A DNA stretch of 64,000 nt from Gemmiger formicilis (GCF_900167555.1 NZ_FUYF01000003.1:247964-311963); one strand, 5' to 3'. Numbered from the stretch's first letter, positions 52,358 through 61,522 are shown. The notes: a model not told the origin generated them from the sequence alone. A program made the numbers and translations.

Positions 52358-53389
52358 TTATTCCTCCCCTCTCATATCTCGAACGGATTCCCGGCGAGAA
52401 AGGCTAACCGGAATAATAACCTCTCGCTTTGTCATATCCGCGTCTTGAATGTTATCTAAAAGCAGTTCAACTGCTTTTTCACCTTTTTGAGAAATTTCTT
52501 GGCGAACCGTTGTCAGCCCTGGTGTCAGGTATTTAGAAATTTCCAAATCGTCAAATCCAACGATAGAAATGTCATTGGGAACCGAAACTCCCTGTTCGTA
52601 GAACCCCTTCATAGCTCCAATAGCTAAGATATCTGCGGTAGCAACTACTGCTGTGACATCCTTATTTTCATTGCACAGTTTACGTGCAAGCTCGATGCCA
52701 CTATCGTAATCAACTTTGCCTTCGTAAACAAGCGTGGGATCATATGGGATTCCGGCTTCTTCCAGTGCCTGTTGGTAGCCGCAGAGTCTTTTCTTTATGA
52801 CACCGTTTTCTTTGATTTGACCGCAGAAAAAAGCAATTTTTTTATGCCCATATCCAATCACATGATTGGTAGCCAGATAACTTCCATAGGCATCATCAAT
52901 TCGTATGCTATGGTAATAATGATCGTTACAGTAGCTGTCAATCAATACAATGGGGATTTGTGTTTTCTTCATTTGACGGTAAAAGTCATCCGGGTACATA
53001 CCGATAACAATAATTCCGTCAAGGTTTCTCTCTTTAGCCAAAGTTAAGTAGCTTTCATTTACATCCGTGGCTGAAATAATCACATGATAGCCATGCTGTC
53101 TTGCGTGATACTCAATGCTGCCAACGATTTCACTGTAAAAATCATTTTGTAGCATCAGTTTGCTGCCGGGCTCGGTCTGTGGAATGACAATTCCAATCAG
53201 CTTTGAATCTCTACTGGACAGGCTTCGCGCACTGAGATCGGGAACATAATTCAAATCCCGAATCGCATCGTACACACGGGTCTTGGTCTGCTCGGAGATT
53301 GATTTCTTGTCATTCAAAACATAAGACACCGTAGCCGTACTGACTTGGGCACGCTCTGCCACATCTTTTAGTGTTGCGCGTCTTGCCAT
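52358..53389 (-). CDS. LacI-family transcriptional regulator
   Basis: The 343-aa protein has the LacI HTH (ATLKDVAERAQVSTATVSYVLNDKKSISEQTKTRV, residues 5-38), a hinge helix (DLSARSLSSRDSKLIG) and a periplasmic-binding-like effector domain (DGIIVIGMYPDDF, YGHKKIAFFCG, ISIVGFDDLEISKYLTPGLTTV). It probably represses both this operon and the divergent glycosidase genes when the inducing oligosaccharide is absent. Operator-like palindromes lie at 53417-53431, 53479-53493 and 53561-53574. Confidence 0.92.
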   Translation of the reverse strand: MARRATLKDVAERAQVSTATVSYVLNDKKSISEQTKTRVYDAIRDLNYVPDLSARSLSSRDSKLIGIVIPQTEPGSKLMLQNDFYSEIVGSIEYHARQHGYHVIISATDVNESYLTLAKERNLDGIIVIGMYPDDFYRQMKKTQIPIVLIDSYCNDHYYHSIRIDDAYGSYLATNHVIGYGHKKIAFFCGQIKENGVIKKRLCGYQQALEEAGIPYDPTLVYEGKVDYDSGIELARKLCNENKDVTAVVATADILAIGAMKGFYEQGVSVPNDISIVGFDDLEISKYLTPGLTTVRQEISQKGEKAVELLLDNIQDADMTKREVIIPVSLSRRESVRDMRGEE

Positions 53390-53416
53390 ATCGACTCCAC
53401 CAATCTTACGGATTTA

Positions 53417-53431
53417 GTTTAAGCGTTTAAC
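53417..53431. promoter_or_regulatory. LacI-type operator candidate O1
   Basis: GTTTAAGCGTTTAAC is an inverted repeat just after the lacI transcription start, 28 bp before its start codon. It shares TTAAGCGNTTAAC with O3 read on the opposite strand. Confidence 0.6.
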
Positions 53432-53447
53432 TCTTTTCTCTGGCATT

Positions 53448-53476
53448 ACAATACCACGTGGGCAGCAAAATGTCAA
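53448..53476 (-). promoter_or_regulatory. Sigma-A promoter of lacI and the transporter operon
   Basis: TTGACA (53471-53476) and TATTGT (53448-53453) are 17 bp apart on the minus strand. Confidence 0.75.
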
Positions 53477-53478
53477 CA

Positions 53479-53493
53479 GTTAATTAAATTAAC
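53479..53493. promoter_or_regulatory. AT-rich palindrome O2 upstream of the lacI promoter
   Basis: GTTAATTAAATTAAC is a perfect palindrome around a central A, located between the two divergent promoters. It may be a third regulator site; it lacks the central CG of O1 and O3. Confidence 0.4.
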
Positions 53494-53516
53494 CTGTTAT
53501 TTATGGAAAAATATTG

Positions 53517-53545
53517 TTGACTATGCTGAACATTCCTGTTATATT
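53517..53545 (+). promoter_or_regulatory. Sigma-A promoter of the divergent glycosidase genes
   Basis: TTGACT (53517-53522) and TATATT (53540-53545) are 17 bp apart. O3 lies just downstream of the expected start point, a position suited to repression. Confidence 0.75.
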
Positions 53546-53560
53546 GATGATAGTAACAAG

Positions 53561-53574
53561 GTTAATCGCTTAAT
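53561..53574. promoter_or_regulatory. LacI-type operator candidate O3
   Basis: GTTAATCGCTTAAT, read on the minus strand ATTAAGCGATTAAC, matches O1 at TTAAGCGNTTAAC and lies at about +10 to +23 of the plus-strand promoter. Confidence 0.6.
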
Positions 53575-53614
53575 CTTATTTGTGTGCTCATTTCACTTTA
53601 TAAGGGGATTCACT

Positions 53615-55402
53615 ATGGACAAGTATCTGCCAACCGGCAATGATTTCGTTTCTTTGCCCCGCATCAACGAACGAACGGGCGGGATAGAGGACATAACATT
53701 CCTATATATGGCCGCAAAAGGGCTTATAGATATTCGCGGGAGCGAATCCGCACCTTTGATTCAGCCTTATGTTCATCTAAATGGAGACTGTGCTATTTCT
53801 CCAGCATGCCTTGCATGGACCCGACTTGATGATTGGCTGCCCCAGTCTACTGCACAGCTTGGCAGTCTTGAACTCAAAACCCTTTATATACCGCCTATCG
53901 ATGAACGTGGTTTTGCAATTCAGATGACGGTTCATAACACTTCTGAAAGTGCAAAAGATGTTGTTATAGGGTTAAATGGATGCTGGGCCTCCTCTTGGCA
54001 CTGTGTAAACGAGGACAAGCCGTTAAGTGGTAAAGCAACTTGTTTCCGCAGTGGCTGGAACAGCAGTTTGATTTTCGAATATCATGCAGGATTCCCGATG
54101 TTTGCCTTTGCCCCTATGGCCGATGCACAAACAGATTCTTCTTTTACCTGTTCCGATGATGGCAGTATTACTTACGATTTATTCCATCACTGTACAATTG
54201 CTGCCGATGGAACAGCCTCGGTCGTATTTTATTGGGGTCTCGGTTTCGAGGAAGTTGCTGCCGCAACAAGCGCCAAAGAGATGCTTCGGCAAACTTTCGA
54301 TGTAGAACTTACAAAAACAAGAACTTGGCTTCAAGAGCGTCGTGTCACCTTTAATGGTGATGCAAAGCTCACACAGCTCTACAATACGAATCTGTTCTTC
54401 TGTATGTTCTTCTCAACCGGCATTACACTTGACACCGAAGAGTTGGTGCTCGTTACCAGCAGAAGCCCCCGCTACTATGTAAGTGCCGCTTATTGGGATC
54501 GAGACAGTCTGCTTTGGAGTTTCCCGGCTATTTTGGACGCCGATCCCAAACGTGCCAAAGAAATGCTTTCCTATGTATTCGGCCGACAGCGCCGAAATTT
54601 TGGCATCCATTCACGATACATTGATGGCACTGTTTTGGAGCCGGGCTTTGAGCTGGACGAACTCGTTGCCCCTCTTCTGGCGCTTGAACGCTACATTAAC
54701 AAAACCGACGACAAATCCATTTTGAATGATTCCGATATTGCTCAAGGCATAAGCCTCATTTTGAATCGCCTGCGGCAGCATGAAGCCGCATCTTGCAGAT
54801 TGTATGATACTTTCCTGCAGCCAACAGACGATGAGCACGTTTACCCCTATATTACATACGATAATGTGCTTGTGTGGAAAGCACTTAAAGATTTGGCCCA
54901 ACTCGCACCTCAATATGCACATCTTGAAAAAACTGCCGATGAAATCAAAGATGCTATTATGACGCATTGTGTCCAAAAGGATTCAGCGGGAAAGCCTTAT
55001 TTCGGATGGTCTATTGATTTGAACGGCAGTCACGATGTTTACGACGAGCCGCCGGGAAGTCTACAGCTGCTTCCCTTCTTCGACTTTTGCAGTCCCACTG
55101 ATGAGATATACCGCAATACCGTTGCAATGATTCGTTCACCGGAATACAAATACAGCTTTGCTAACAGTCCAATCAACGAAATCGGGTGTCCACACGCACC
55201 TCACCCCTGGATCTTAAGTTTAGCCAATAGCTTGCTGTGCGGGCGCGTAGAACATTGCCGCGCCATTTTGGAAAAAATCTCTATGGACAATGGCATCGCA
55301 TGCGAAAGCGTTGATGAAGTGACTGGTTACTGCACCACCGGCGAGGCTTTCGCTACCTGCGCAGGATTCCTTTGCCATTCTATCCGTGAAGCATTACTAT
55401 AA
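53615..55402 (+). CDS. Unclassified glycosidase-like protein, probable (alpha/alpha)6 barrel
   Basis: The ATG at 53615 (595 aa) has AAGGGG upstream. The N-terminal 230 residues look like a beta-sandwich. The C-terminal part has SAAYWDRDSLLWSFPAI, LDELVAPLLALERYI and YPYITYDNVLVWKAL, features of six-hairpin glycosidases related to GH63 or GH125. I could not place it in a CAZy family. No signal peptide is present, so it acts in the cytosol. It is 19 nt before the GH65 gene and co-regulated with it, which points to processing of the same imported glucoside. Confidence 0.6.
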   Translation: MDKYLPTGNDFVSLPRINERTGGIEDITFLYMAAKGLIDIRGSESAPLIQPYVHLNGDCAISPACLAWTRLDDWLPQSTAQLGSLELKTLYIPPIDERGFAIQMTVHNTSESAKDVVIGLNGCWASSWHCVNEDKPLSGKATCFRSGWNSSLIFEYHAGFPMFAFAPMADAQTDSSFTCSDDGSITYDLFHHCTIAADGTASVVFYWGLGFEEVAAATSAKEMLRQTFDVELTKTRTWLQERRVTFNGDAKLTQLYNTNLFFCMFFSTGITLDTEELVLVTSRSPRYYVSAAYWDRDSLLWSFPAILDADPKRAKEMLSYVFGRQRRNFGIHSRYIDGTVLEPGFELDELVAPLLALERYINKTDDKSILNDSDIAQGISLILNRLRQHEAASCRLYDTFLQPTDDEHVYPYITYDNVLVWKALKDLAQLAPQYAHLEKTADEIKDAIMTHCVQKDSAGKPYFGWSIDLNGSHDVYDEPPGSLQLLPFFDFCSPTDEIYRNTVAMIRSPEYKYSFANSPINEIGCPHAPHPWILSLANSLLCGRVEHCRAILEKISMDNGIACESVDEVTGYCTTGEAFATCAGFLCHSIREALL

Positions 55403-55421
55403 AAGAAAGAAGGATGCTTTT

Positions 55422-57560
55422 ATGCGTCAAGACATAATTTTGAAGCCTTGGCAAATTGAGCTTACGACAAATAGCACAAGTGACAGTTTTGAAGAAAGCA
55501 CTTTTTTCACCGGGAACGGACGCATGGGCATCCGTGGATATCTTCCATTCTGGCAGGAAAAGCGCACCTTTGAGACAGGTTTGTTCGTTGCCGGTATCTT
55601 CGGTGAAATCAAACCCGGCATCACCGATTTTGTGAACCTACCTACCCCCGTATGGGGAAATATCGAATGTGATGGACATCCTATTACACTTTCCTCTCCT
55701 GTATCCAGCACCCTAGATATGAAAACAGGCGTTCGCTCACAGTCTTTTTTAGCCAAAAGCGGTGAAACCACTCTAAATATTGAGCATCAGGTGTTCTGCA
55801 GTATGTCCGATCCCTCACTGCTCGTACAGCGGCTTTCTTTCTCCGCATCACGCACCTCCAATATCTCGGTACATGCAGGAATTCATACTGCTTGTTGCAA
55901 CTGCCCTGTTCCGGATGATCAGGTAAAAGAAAATCACGAAACCATCAAACTTGCCGAGCCCACCCAGCATGACATGTGCAAGGATTCTGTCGATTGTACT
56001 TTCTCCATTTTAGGTACCGGCTTGATTGTAAGAGAACAGATATCTTTCCATACTTCTTTTTCAGATTCTGAAGACTATATCTCTGATGATGTCCTTGGAA
56101 AGCAGTGGCGTGGGATTTTACAAAGCGGTCAAAATCTTGTTTTGGAAATCACCACACGCATCACCACAAGTCGAGATATCGACCCACTTATTGGGAGCAA
56201 CGAAATTTCTGACACTTATGATGAACTGTTTGCAAAATCCTCTCTTGCATGGACCTCTCGATGGAGCGAGTCGGATATCGAAATTGATGGAGCTCCTGAT
56301 GATCAGTCCGCTGTGCGGTACAACATTTTCCAGCTTATCACCAGCTGTTCTGCCCGCGACAGCAGCGTAAGTATCGGCGCTCGCGGATTGACGCACACAC
56401 GGTATAAGGGATGCTATTTCTGGGATACGGATCTCTTTATGTTATCCTTTTTCCTGTATACCCACCCCGAAGCCGCCAAAAACTTAATGGAATATCGCGT
56501 AAGAACCCTTCCGCAGGCGAAAGAGAACGCCCAAAAGATGAACAATGCCGGTGCCCGGTATCCTTGGATGACATCTTTCGACGGTTCTGAGCAGTGCGAA
56601 AGCTGGGACATTGGTGCCAGTGAGCTGCACATTACCGCAGATATTCCTTTCGCTATGCAGCAGTACTTTGATGCCACCGGTGATGAGAATTTTCACCTGC
56701 AAGCTATGGAAGTTTACATCGAAACTGCCCGCTTCTGGTATAGCCGCTGCATCATTCATCCTGATGGCTCTGCTGACCTCATGTTCTGCAAGGGGCCTGA
56801 TGAATATTGCGGCATTACCAACAACAATCTCTTTACCAATTGCATGGTAAAGTTTAATCTTGATTTGGCCATCAAGGCAGCGCTGAAGCTCAAGAAAACC
56901 AATCCCAATCGATATTCGAAGCTTTCCCTCAGCGATGAAGAAGTTCTTGCCTGGCATTCTCTGCGAGACAATCTGAAAGAATGTCGCAATCCGCAAACTG
57001 GCCGATATTTGCCGGATGAGACTTTTACTCGGCTAGAGCCCGTAGACATTAAAACGCTCAAAACCGATGACGGTGCCAGCTATCATCATGTTTGCTTTGA
57101 CCGTCTGCAAAGGTATCAAGTTATCAAGCAGGCTGATACGCTGCTTCTGATGTCCCGGCTGCCTAAGAAGTTCACTCCCGAAGAGCGTCTGAACGCATGG
57201 GAAGATTTCGAGCCGTGCTGCTTGCACGATTCCACTCTGAGCTTCGCCAGCCATGCACTTTTTGCTGCACAAAACGGCCTGCAGGAAGCTGCCGAAAAAT
57301 ACTTCAAAAAAGCGTTGTATCTCGACCTACACGAAATCATGAACAACACCGGAAAAGAAGGTCTTCATCTTGCCTGCTTGGGCGAAACGTGGTCGAGCAT
57401 TTTCTTCGGCTTCTTGGGAGCGACCTTTGATGGAGATACGCCGGTCTTCTCCCCCGTCTTACCGTCTGGATGGAAGGCACTACGAATGAATTTCTATTGG
57501 CGGGGAGAGTTCTATCGGCTTATGGTCTTTGAAGGACGTTATTCCATTTCGAGAATTTGA
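55422..57560 (+). CDS. GH65 family glycoside phosphorylase
   Basis: The ATG at 55422 (712 aa) has AGAAGG upstream. The N-terminal beta-sandwich is followed by an (alpha/alpha)6 barrel with GARYPWMTSFDG, ELHITADIPFAMQQYF and the general-acid Glu in FCKGPDEYCGITNNNLFTN (near residue 463). HLACLGETWSSIFFGFLG supplies the phosphate site. GH65 phosphorylases split alpha-glucosides (maltose, kojibiose, nigerose, trehalose) with phosphate into beta-glucose 1-phosphate. The ELHITADI signature is closer to kojibiose/nigerose-type than to maltose-type enzymes, a weak hint. PgmB in the same locus completes the route. Confidence 0.88.
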   Translation: MRQDIILKPWQIELTTNSTSDSFEESTFFTGNGRMGIRGYLPFWQEKRTFETGLFVAGIFGEIKPGITDFVNLPTPVWGNIECDGHPITLSSPVSSTLDMKTGVRSQSFLAKSGETTLNIEHQVFCSMSDPSLLVQRLSFSASRTSNISVHAGIHTACCNCPVPDDQVKENHETIKLAEPTQHDMCKDSVDCTFSILGTGLIVREQISFHTSFSDSEDYISDDVLGKQWRGILQSGQNLVLEITTRITTSRDIDPLIGSNEISDTYDELFAKSSLAWTSRWSESDIEIDGAPDDQSAVRYNIFQLITSCSARDSSVSIGARGLTHTRYKGCYFWDTDLFMLSFFLYTHPEAAKNLMEYRVRTLPQAKENAQKMNNAGARYPWMTSFDGSEQCESWDIGASELHITADIPFAMQQYFDATGDENFHLQAMEVYIETARFWYSRCIIHPDGSADLMFCKGPDEYCGITNNNLFTNCMVKFNLDLAIKAALKLKKTNPNRYSKLSLSDEEVLAWHSLRDNLKECRNPQTGRYLPDETFTRLEPVDIKTLKTDDGASYHHVCFDRLQRYQVIKQADTLLLMSRLPKKFTPEERLNAWEDFEPCCLHDSTLSFASHALFAAQNGLQEAAEKYFKKALYLDLHEIMNNTGKEGLHLACLGETWSSIFFGFLGATFDGDTPVFSPVLPSGWKALRMNFYWRGEFYRLMVFEGRYSISRI

Positions 57561-57615
57561 CTTGCATTCCGTTTAATAATAATTCAAGGCCCTCCATATA
57601 ATTAATTCAAATAAT

Positions 57616-57677
57616 ATGCCCTATAAGGCTCAAAATCGTCAGCTATTACGAGCCTTATAGGGCAATTTCTTTTTACC
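57616..57677 (+). terminator. Intrinsic terminator after the GH65 gene
   Basis: TGCCCTATAAGGCTC pairs perfectly with GAGCCTTATAGGGCA and ATTTCTTTTT follows. Confidence 0.85.
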
Positions 57678-58002
57678 TTTTTATTTTCTTAATCAAATAT
57701 CATCGTTAATTTATACGTTCCTAGGTTTAGTTTTATCATTATTTTTCTACTTTAATATCATTTGTATAGCTCCGCTTGTATATTCACAGAAAGCAAATCA
57801 TGCGATGTATAAAAATAGCCCATCACACTTCAGGGATGCGACGGGCTTGAAACAACAAGGATGTTTTACTTTTTATGCATTTTTGAACAATTTTTTCTGC
57901 AAACCGTTCCATTAATAGGCTCCCATTACTTCATAGCTACATATATTAAAGCAGGAAGTCCTATATTTTCCACTATTTTTGTAATAAAATCAAAGTTTCC
58001 TG
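57678..58002. other. AT-rich intergenic region with a two-component terminator
   Basis: Nothing coding was found. A minus-strand hairpin AGCCCGTCGCA/TGTGATGGGCT followed by ATTTTTAT (57807-57851) probably ends the histidine-kinase transcript. Confidence 0.55.
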
Positions 58003-59325
58003 TCATGAAATGAGAGTATTGGGCAAATCTGTTGCAAATTCAAACCATCCATCTGCGTAATCCATAGCATAGACAGAATGATATTTTGCCAAAGTGGTTT
58101 GCACATTCTGTAGGCCATATCCATGAAAGGACGGATTTTCTTTGGTTGTGACGGGGAGTCTATCCGCTGATACATCTACCGGCAAGGAGCGATTACGAAC
58201 AGCATAGAACAGTTCATTATCATCCAAAACAACTTGTATATAGATTTGCCTGTCTTGCACAGGGAGTTTCTCACACGCCTCAATCGCATTGTCCAATGTA
58301 TTGCTGATGATAACCGTTAAGTCAACCAAATCAATTTTCATAGCAGATAGGTCATTCACCCTAAATTGAACATCGATACTTCTATTTCGTGCGACAAGCG
58401 CCTTTTGATTCAAGAGCGCATCTAATGCTGAATGATGTGTATTAACAAGCAGGATACGGCTGGTCTGTGCGGATTGAAGGCTGCGTACATAGGATTCAAT
58501 TGCATTTATGTCAAAAGGTTGCTGCTCCAACATAGCAGACAGTGTATCCAAATGTGCACGAAAATCGTGCGTTAGTTTCCGTTGTTGTGCATAAGCAGCA
58601 CTCAATGCTTCAATGCTCTCTTTCTGTGCCATTGATTTTGTCTGTAAGCTAAGCGCTTCTTCACGAAAGTACGCATTTTGCTCCATCCAGCTGACCAAAA
58701 GCAGCGCTGCTATTTGCATGCAAGTAATAAAGGAGGCGCAAACAAATAGTGGGAGCGCCGATATCTGTTCATTCTGAAAGGAATCACCAAAGAAGAAAAT
58801 CATTAAGACGCTTACAGCGGAAAGCACTGCTGGAATAGTGTACCATCTATAGGCAGCTGTTTGATTATGGCTACGCTTTCGTACAAATAGTTGTAAATAG
58901 CAGCTTGCAAGCATTAAGCAATGCATTAAGAAACTTGAAATAAAAGTTTGACTAAAAATGGCACCGTTTTGCATACCTAACGTCAGAATCAAGAAAGTGA
59001 ACCAAATATTATCTATGCAGCATACAGTCGCATAGATAATCACCGCTATGTATAAGCTGAATATTCGCTTTCCGACATAAAGTATTCTATGAAGGGAATA
59101 ATAAGCAGCTAAAGCAATTGCTATTCTTCCAAAACTTGCCATATTAGGACTCATTAGATTTAGAAACGTAGCATCCAAAAAAGCAAAGCACGTCACTGTA
59201 ATCCAATGAACAATTTGTTTTTTCTTCCTCTGAGAGAATGCATCAAACAGTAAAACAGCTGCCACACATTCCATGCCTACCCATAAATAGGTCAATAGAT
59301 ATTCGCTCAAAGTGCGGACCCCCAT
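58003..59325 (-). CDS. AgrC-like sensor histidine kinase (GHKL)
   Basis: The 440-aa protein has six membrane helices in residues 1-210, then a coiled linker. The H-box is QRKLTHDFRAHLDTLSAML (near residues 245-263). The GHKL ATPase has VIISNTLDNAIEACEKL (N-box) and SFHGYGLQNVQTTLAKY (G-box). This is the HPK10 class that usually senses secreted peptides. It overlaps the response-regulator gene by 19 nt. The signal is unknown. Confidence 0.85.
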   Translation of the reverse strand: MGVRTLSEYLLTYLWVGMECVAAVLLFDAFSQRKKKQIVHWITVTCFAFLDATFLNLMSPNMASFGRIAIALAAYYSLHRILYVGKRIFSLYIAVIIYATVCCIDNIWFTFLILTLGMQNGAIFSQTFISSFLMHCLMLASCYLQLFVRKRSHNQTAAYRWYTIPAVLSAVSVLMIFFFGDSFQNEQISALPLFVCASFITCMQIAALLLVSWMEQNAYFREEALSLQTKSMAQKESIEALSAAYAQQRKLTHDFRAHLDTLSAMLEQQPFDINAIESYVRSLQSAQTSRILLVNTHHSALDALLNQKALVARNRSIDVQFRVNDLSAMKIDLVDLTVIISNTLDNAIEACEKLPVQDRQIYIQVVLDDNELFYAVRNRSLPVDVSADRLPVTTKENPSFHGYGLQNVQTTLAKYHSVYAMDYADGWFEFATDLPNTLIS

Positions 59326-60038
59326 TGTTTATTTTTCCAGCCCAAATACTGAATTTTAATCTGTGCGTAGCGCTTTTGACTGACGGGCAGTTCCTCTCCA
59401 TTGCTTAGAGCGACTTTATCATAATTTAGCTTTTTTATATGTGCCATATTAACAAGATAGCTCTTCTGGATCCGCAAAAATCCGTCTGGTTCTAACTCAT
59501 TCTCCAAATCCTCAAGTTTTCCGTAAAAACGATCTCCGCCTTGCAGAGGATTTTCAGTATGCAAAACCACAATGCGCTGTTGACTTTCCAGATAAAGTAT
59601 GTCCTTATAGGCAACTCGATAAGGTTCAGCGTTTACGGAAAATCGCAGTTCTTTTTTATCGTGGGGAATTTCAGCCAAAGCGTCACGAAAATAAAGTGGT
59701 AGCTTCTGCTGCATTTCTTGCTTCAAAAGGTAGCGAAACGCCCGTACTTCATACCCTTCCATAGAAAATTCAGGGTAGTTCGTCACGAAAATGATTATTG
59801 TGTCCAGATGCAGTTCACGTACTCGCCGTGCAATATCCATACCACTTCGTTCATCCATATCAATATCCAGAAACATAATCTGATACTGCGACAACTGTCG
59901 ATCCGTTATGGCAGAGGAGTGCGCACTTTTTGTTACGCAGGCCGATATTCCCGGAGGTAACGGTTGGCTGGTAACGACTTCTGTTAATCGTTGCAAAAAG
60001 TCTTTGTCATCATCACAGAGCAAAATATTTATTTTCAT
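59307..60038 (-). CDS. LytTR-family response regulator
   Basis: The ATG at 60038 (243 aa) has AGAGG upstream; a longer frame lacks a site. The receiver domain has DDD at residues 9-11, the phospho-acceptor Asp in IMFLDIDMDERSGMDIA and the Lys region. The LytTR DNA-binding domain is YKDILYLESQQRIVVLHTENP...FLRIQKSYLVNMAHIKKLNYDKVALSNGEELPVSQKRY. It would be phosphorylated by the kinase encoded next to it and control transport or peptide genes, most likely those starting at 60877. Confidence 0.9.
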   Translation of the reverse strand: MKINILLCDDDKDFLQRLTEVVTSQPLPPGISACVTKSAHSSAITDRQLSQYQIMFLDIDMDERSGMDIARRVRELHLDTIIIFVTNYPEFSMEGYEVRAFRYLLKQEMQQKLPLYFRDALAEIPHDKKELRFSVNAEPYRVAYKDILYLESQQRIVVLHTENPLQGGDRFYGKLEDLENELEPDGFLRIQKSYLVNMAHIKKLNYDKVALSNGEELPVSQKRYAQIKIQYLGWKNKQWGSAL

Positions 60039-60090
60039 GGTAGTATCCTCTCTTTTAACTTGTCGAAGCAGACGGCCTTCTTTGCAATCC

Positions 60091-60119
60091 AACATACGGT
60101 TAAATCTCCTAAAAGTCAA
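60091..60119 (-). promoter_or_regulatory. Sigma-A promoter of the LytTR/kinase operon
   Basis: TTGACT (60114-60119) and TATGTT (60091-60096) are 17 bp apart on the minus strand. Confidence 0.6.
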
Positions 60120-60135
60120 GTTTTTCGGCAAAAAT

Positions 60136-60182
60136 ACACTTGCAGTGTAATATTAACTCTCAACTACACCGATTTGCAAGTG
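60136..60182. promoter_or_regulatory. Nested inverted repeats between the two-component and XRE genes
   Basis: ACACTTGCAGTGT is a palindrome at 60136-60148. CACTTGCA (60137-60144) also pairs with TGCAAGTG (60175-60182). They are just upstream of the LytTR operon -35, where a regulator could bind. No assignment to a protein is possible. Confidence 0.35.
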
Positions 60183-60251
60183 AAATCGTATAAAATTGTA
60201 TTGACATGGAGAAATTGTGCTATTGGATATAAAAACAAACAGGATATCGAT

Positions 60252-60644
60252 ATGAAAGATACAGAACGCCATCATTATATTGGAGAACACATTTGTGCAT
60301 TGCGAGAAAGCAAGGGCTGGACGCAGCAAACACTAGGCAAAAAGCTGGGGAAGAAGACCTCAACTATCAGCGCCTATGAAACCAATGCCAAGCTGCCTTC
60401 TGCAGACTGCTTGATTGAAATGGCGGAAGTTTTTGGCGTTTCTATTGACACGTTGGTTTATGGGGAAACTGCCGATTTAGTCTCGGTTCGCACATTGAAT
60501 CCCACGCAGAAAGCTCTCGTTGCAGAAATTCTACAAGTATTTGGCTCTAATTCGCCCCAAAAGTTGGCCAGTGAACAGCGGCTACGCTTAGGCGGGAATC
60601 TTGTTAATTTATTAATTGATAGCATTTATCTCATTATCGCTTAG
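60252..60644 (+). CDS. XRE-family transcriptional regulator
   Basis: The ATG at 60252 (130 aa) has AGGAT upstream. The HTH_3 domain covers residues 10-65 (GEHICALRESKGWTQQTLGKKLGKKTSTISAYETNAKLPSADCLIEMAEVFGVSIDTL). The C-terminal helix region (QKALVAEILQVFGSN...LLIDSIYLIIA) may dimerise. It is divergent from the LytTR two-component operon and may regulate it or the following export locus. Confidence 0.8.
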   Translation: MKDTERHHYIGEHICALRESKGWTQQTLGKKLGKKTSTISAYETNAKLPSADCLIEMAEVFGVSIDTLVYGETADLVSVRTLNPTQKALVAEILQVFGSNSPQKLASEQRLRLGGNLVNLLIDSIYLIIA

Positions 60645-60648
60645 AAAC

Positions 60649-60679
60649 AGCTCGGCATTGTTGCCGGGCTATTTTTTAT
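60649..60679 (+). terminator. Intrinsic terminator after the XRE gene
   Basis: AGCTCGGCA pairs with TGCCGGGCT (one G-U pair) and ATTTTTTATA follows. Confidence 0.85.
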
Positions 60680-60876
60680 ATACTCGTACTTTGTAGCAAA
60701 GCACTCTAATTTTATGTCGAATTTGTAGAAATGGTGAATTAACTGTGCTATTTTGATGTCAAGATAACACACAACTTCTGACCGTTTCATACTCAGTATT
60801 AAGCATCGGCGCGAAGATGCTGAAATATCGTCCGAACATCACACCTATTAAATCCATTAGATTGGAGGCTTATCAA

Positions 60877-61371
60877 ATGTCAACGATGTAGAAACGCATC
60901 CCCATGTTCCTGCTCGCTCTTGCAATGATGGTGGCAATGGCGGCACCTACGTTTGCTGACGGATTCCACCCTGCCGGATGCGACAATCTCTACTTAAACA
61001 TCACTAGGAGTAGCACTTTCCAAAGTGTGTACCAGCGTCCTCTTTGCTTGTACGAGACGGATTACAAGCCCAACACCGCCCACAATGACCAAAATTTCAC
61101 CATTGGTACTTCCAGTGAAGCGAGCGGTTTTTTCATGTATGTCACACGACATCTCAGTTACGCTGTCAACCGTTCTACTGCAGATGCGTGCGCTATTATT
61201 TGGGATATCAGCTCTGGCGTTGATGACTCTTGCTTGGTAAGCACAAGCAAAAGCAACATTACTTTACGGAGAACCGGTGAAAAGCTTACAGCTATCTATC
61301 CCATAGCAAATTACAGCCGCGTTTACTTTGGCGGCTCTGGCAACTCTGACTGGGTATCCAAAACTTCCTGA
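60877..61371 (+). pseudogene. Secreted protein with amber codon inside the signal peptide
   Basis: A GGAGG (60864-60868) sits 8 nt before ATG 60877. The frame reads M-S-T-M-stop(TAG, 60889-60891)-KRIPMFLLALAMMVAMAAPTFA, in one phase. Without the stop this is a normal signal peptide with a KR n-region, ending at ADG. The mature part (about 140 aa) has two Cys, many Ser/Thr/Tyr residues and no family I know. A restart at ATG 60904 would lack both a ribosome-binding site and the positive n-region. The simplest view is a nonsense mutation (AAG to TAG). Confidence 0.6.
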
Positions 61372-61431
61372 TGAGATTTGCTCTTTATAAGGCTATTTAA
61401 TAAAACAAGTATTCCAATTCTATAGAAAAGT

Positions 61432-61478
61432 AATACAAGCACAAACTCATTATTGTAATGGGGTTGTGCTTGTATTTG
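61432..61478 (+). terminator. Terminator between the secreted-protein and lipoprotein genes
   Basis: AATACAAGCACAAAC pairs with GGTTGTGCTTGTATT (one G-U pair) and a T-rich run follows. The lipoprotein gene starts 45 nt further on. Confidence 0.7.
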
Positions 61479-61522
61479 GATTATTTTACTTATTTGAAAT
61501 TTTCTTCACGTGGAGGCTTCCA

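Noticed and set aside
57561..58002. Small peptide gene for the AgrC-like kinase
   Set aside because: I looked here and in 60645-60876 for an AgrD-like or double-glycine peptide frame with a ribosome-binding site and found none.
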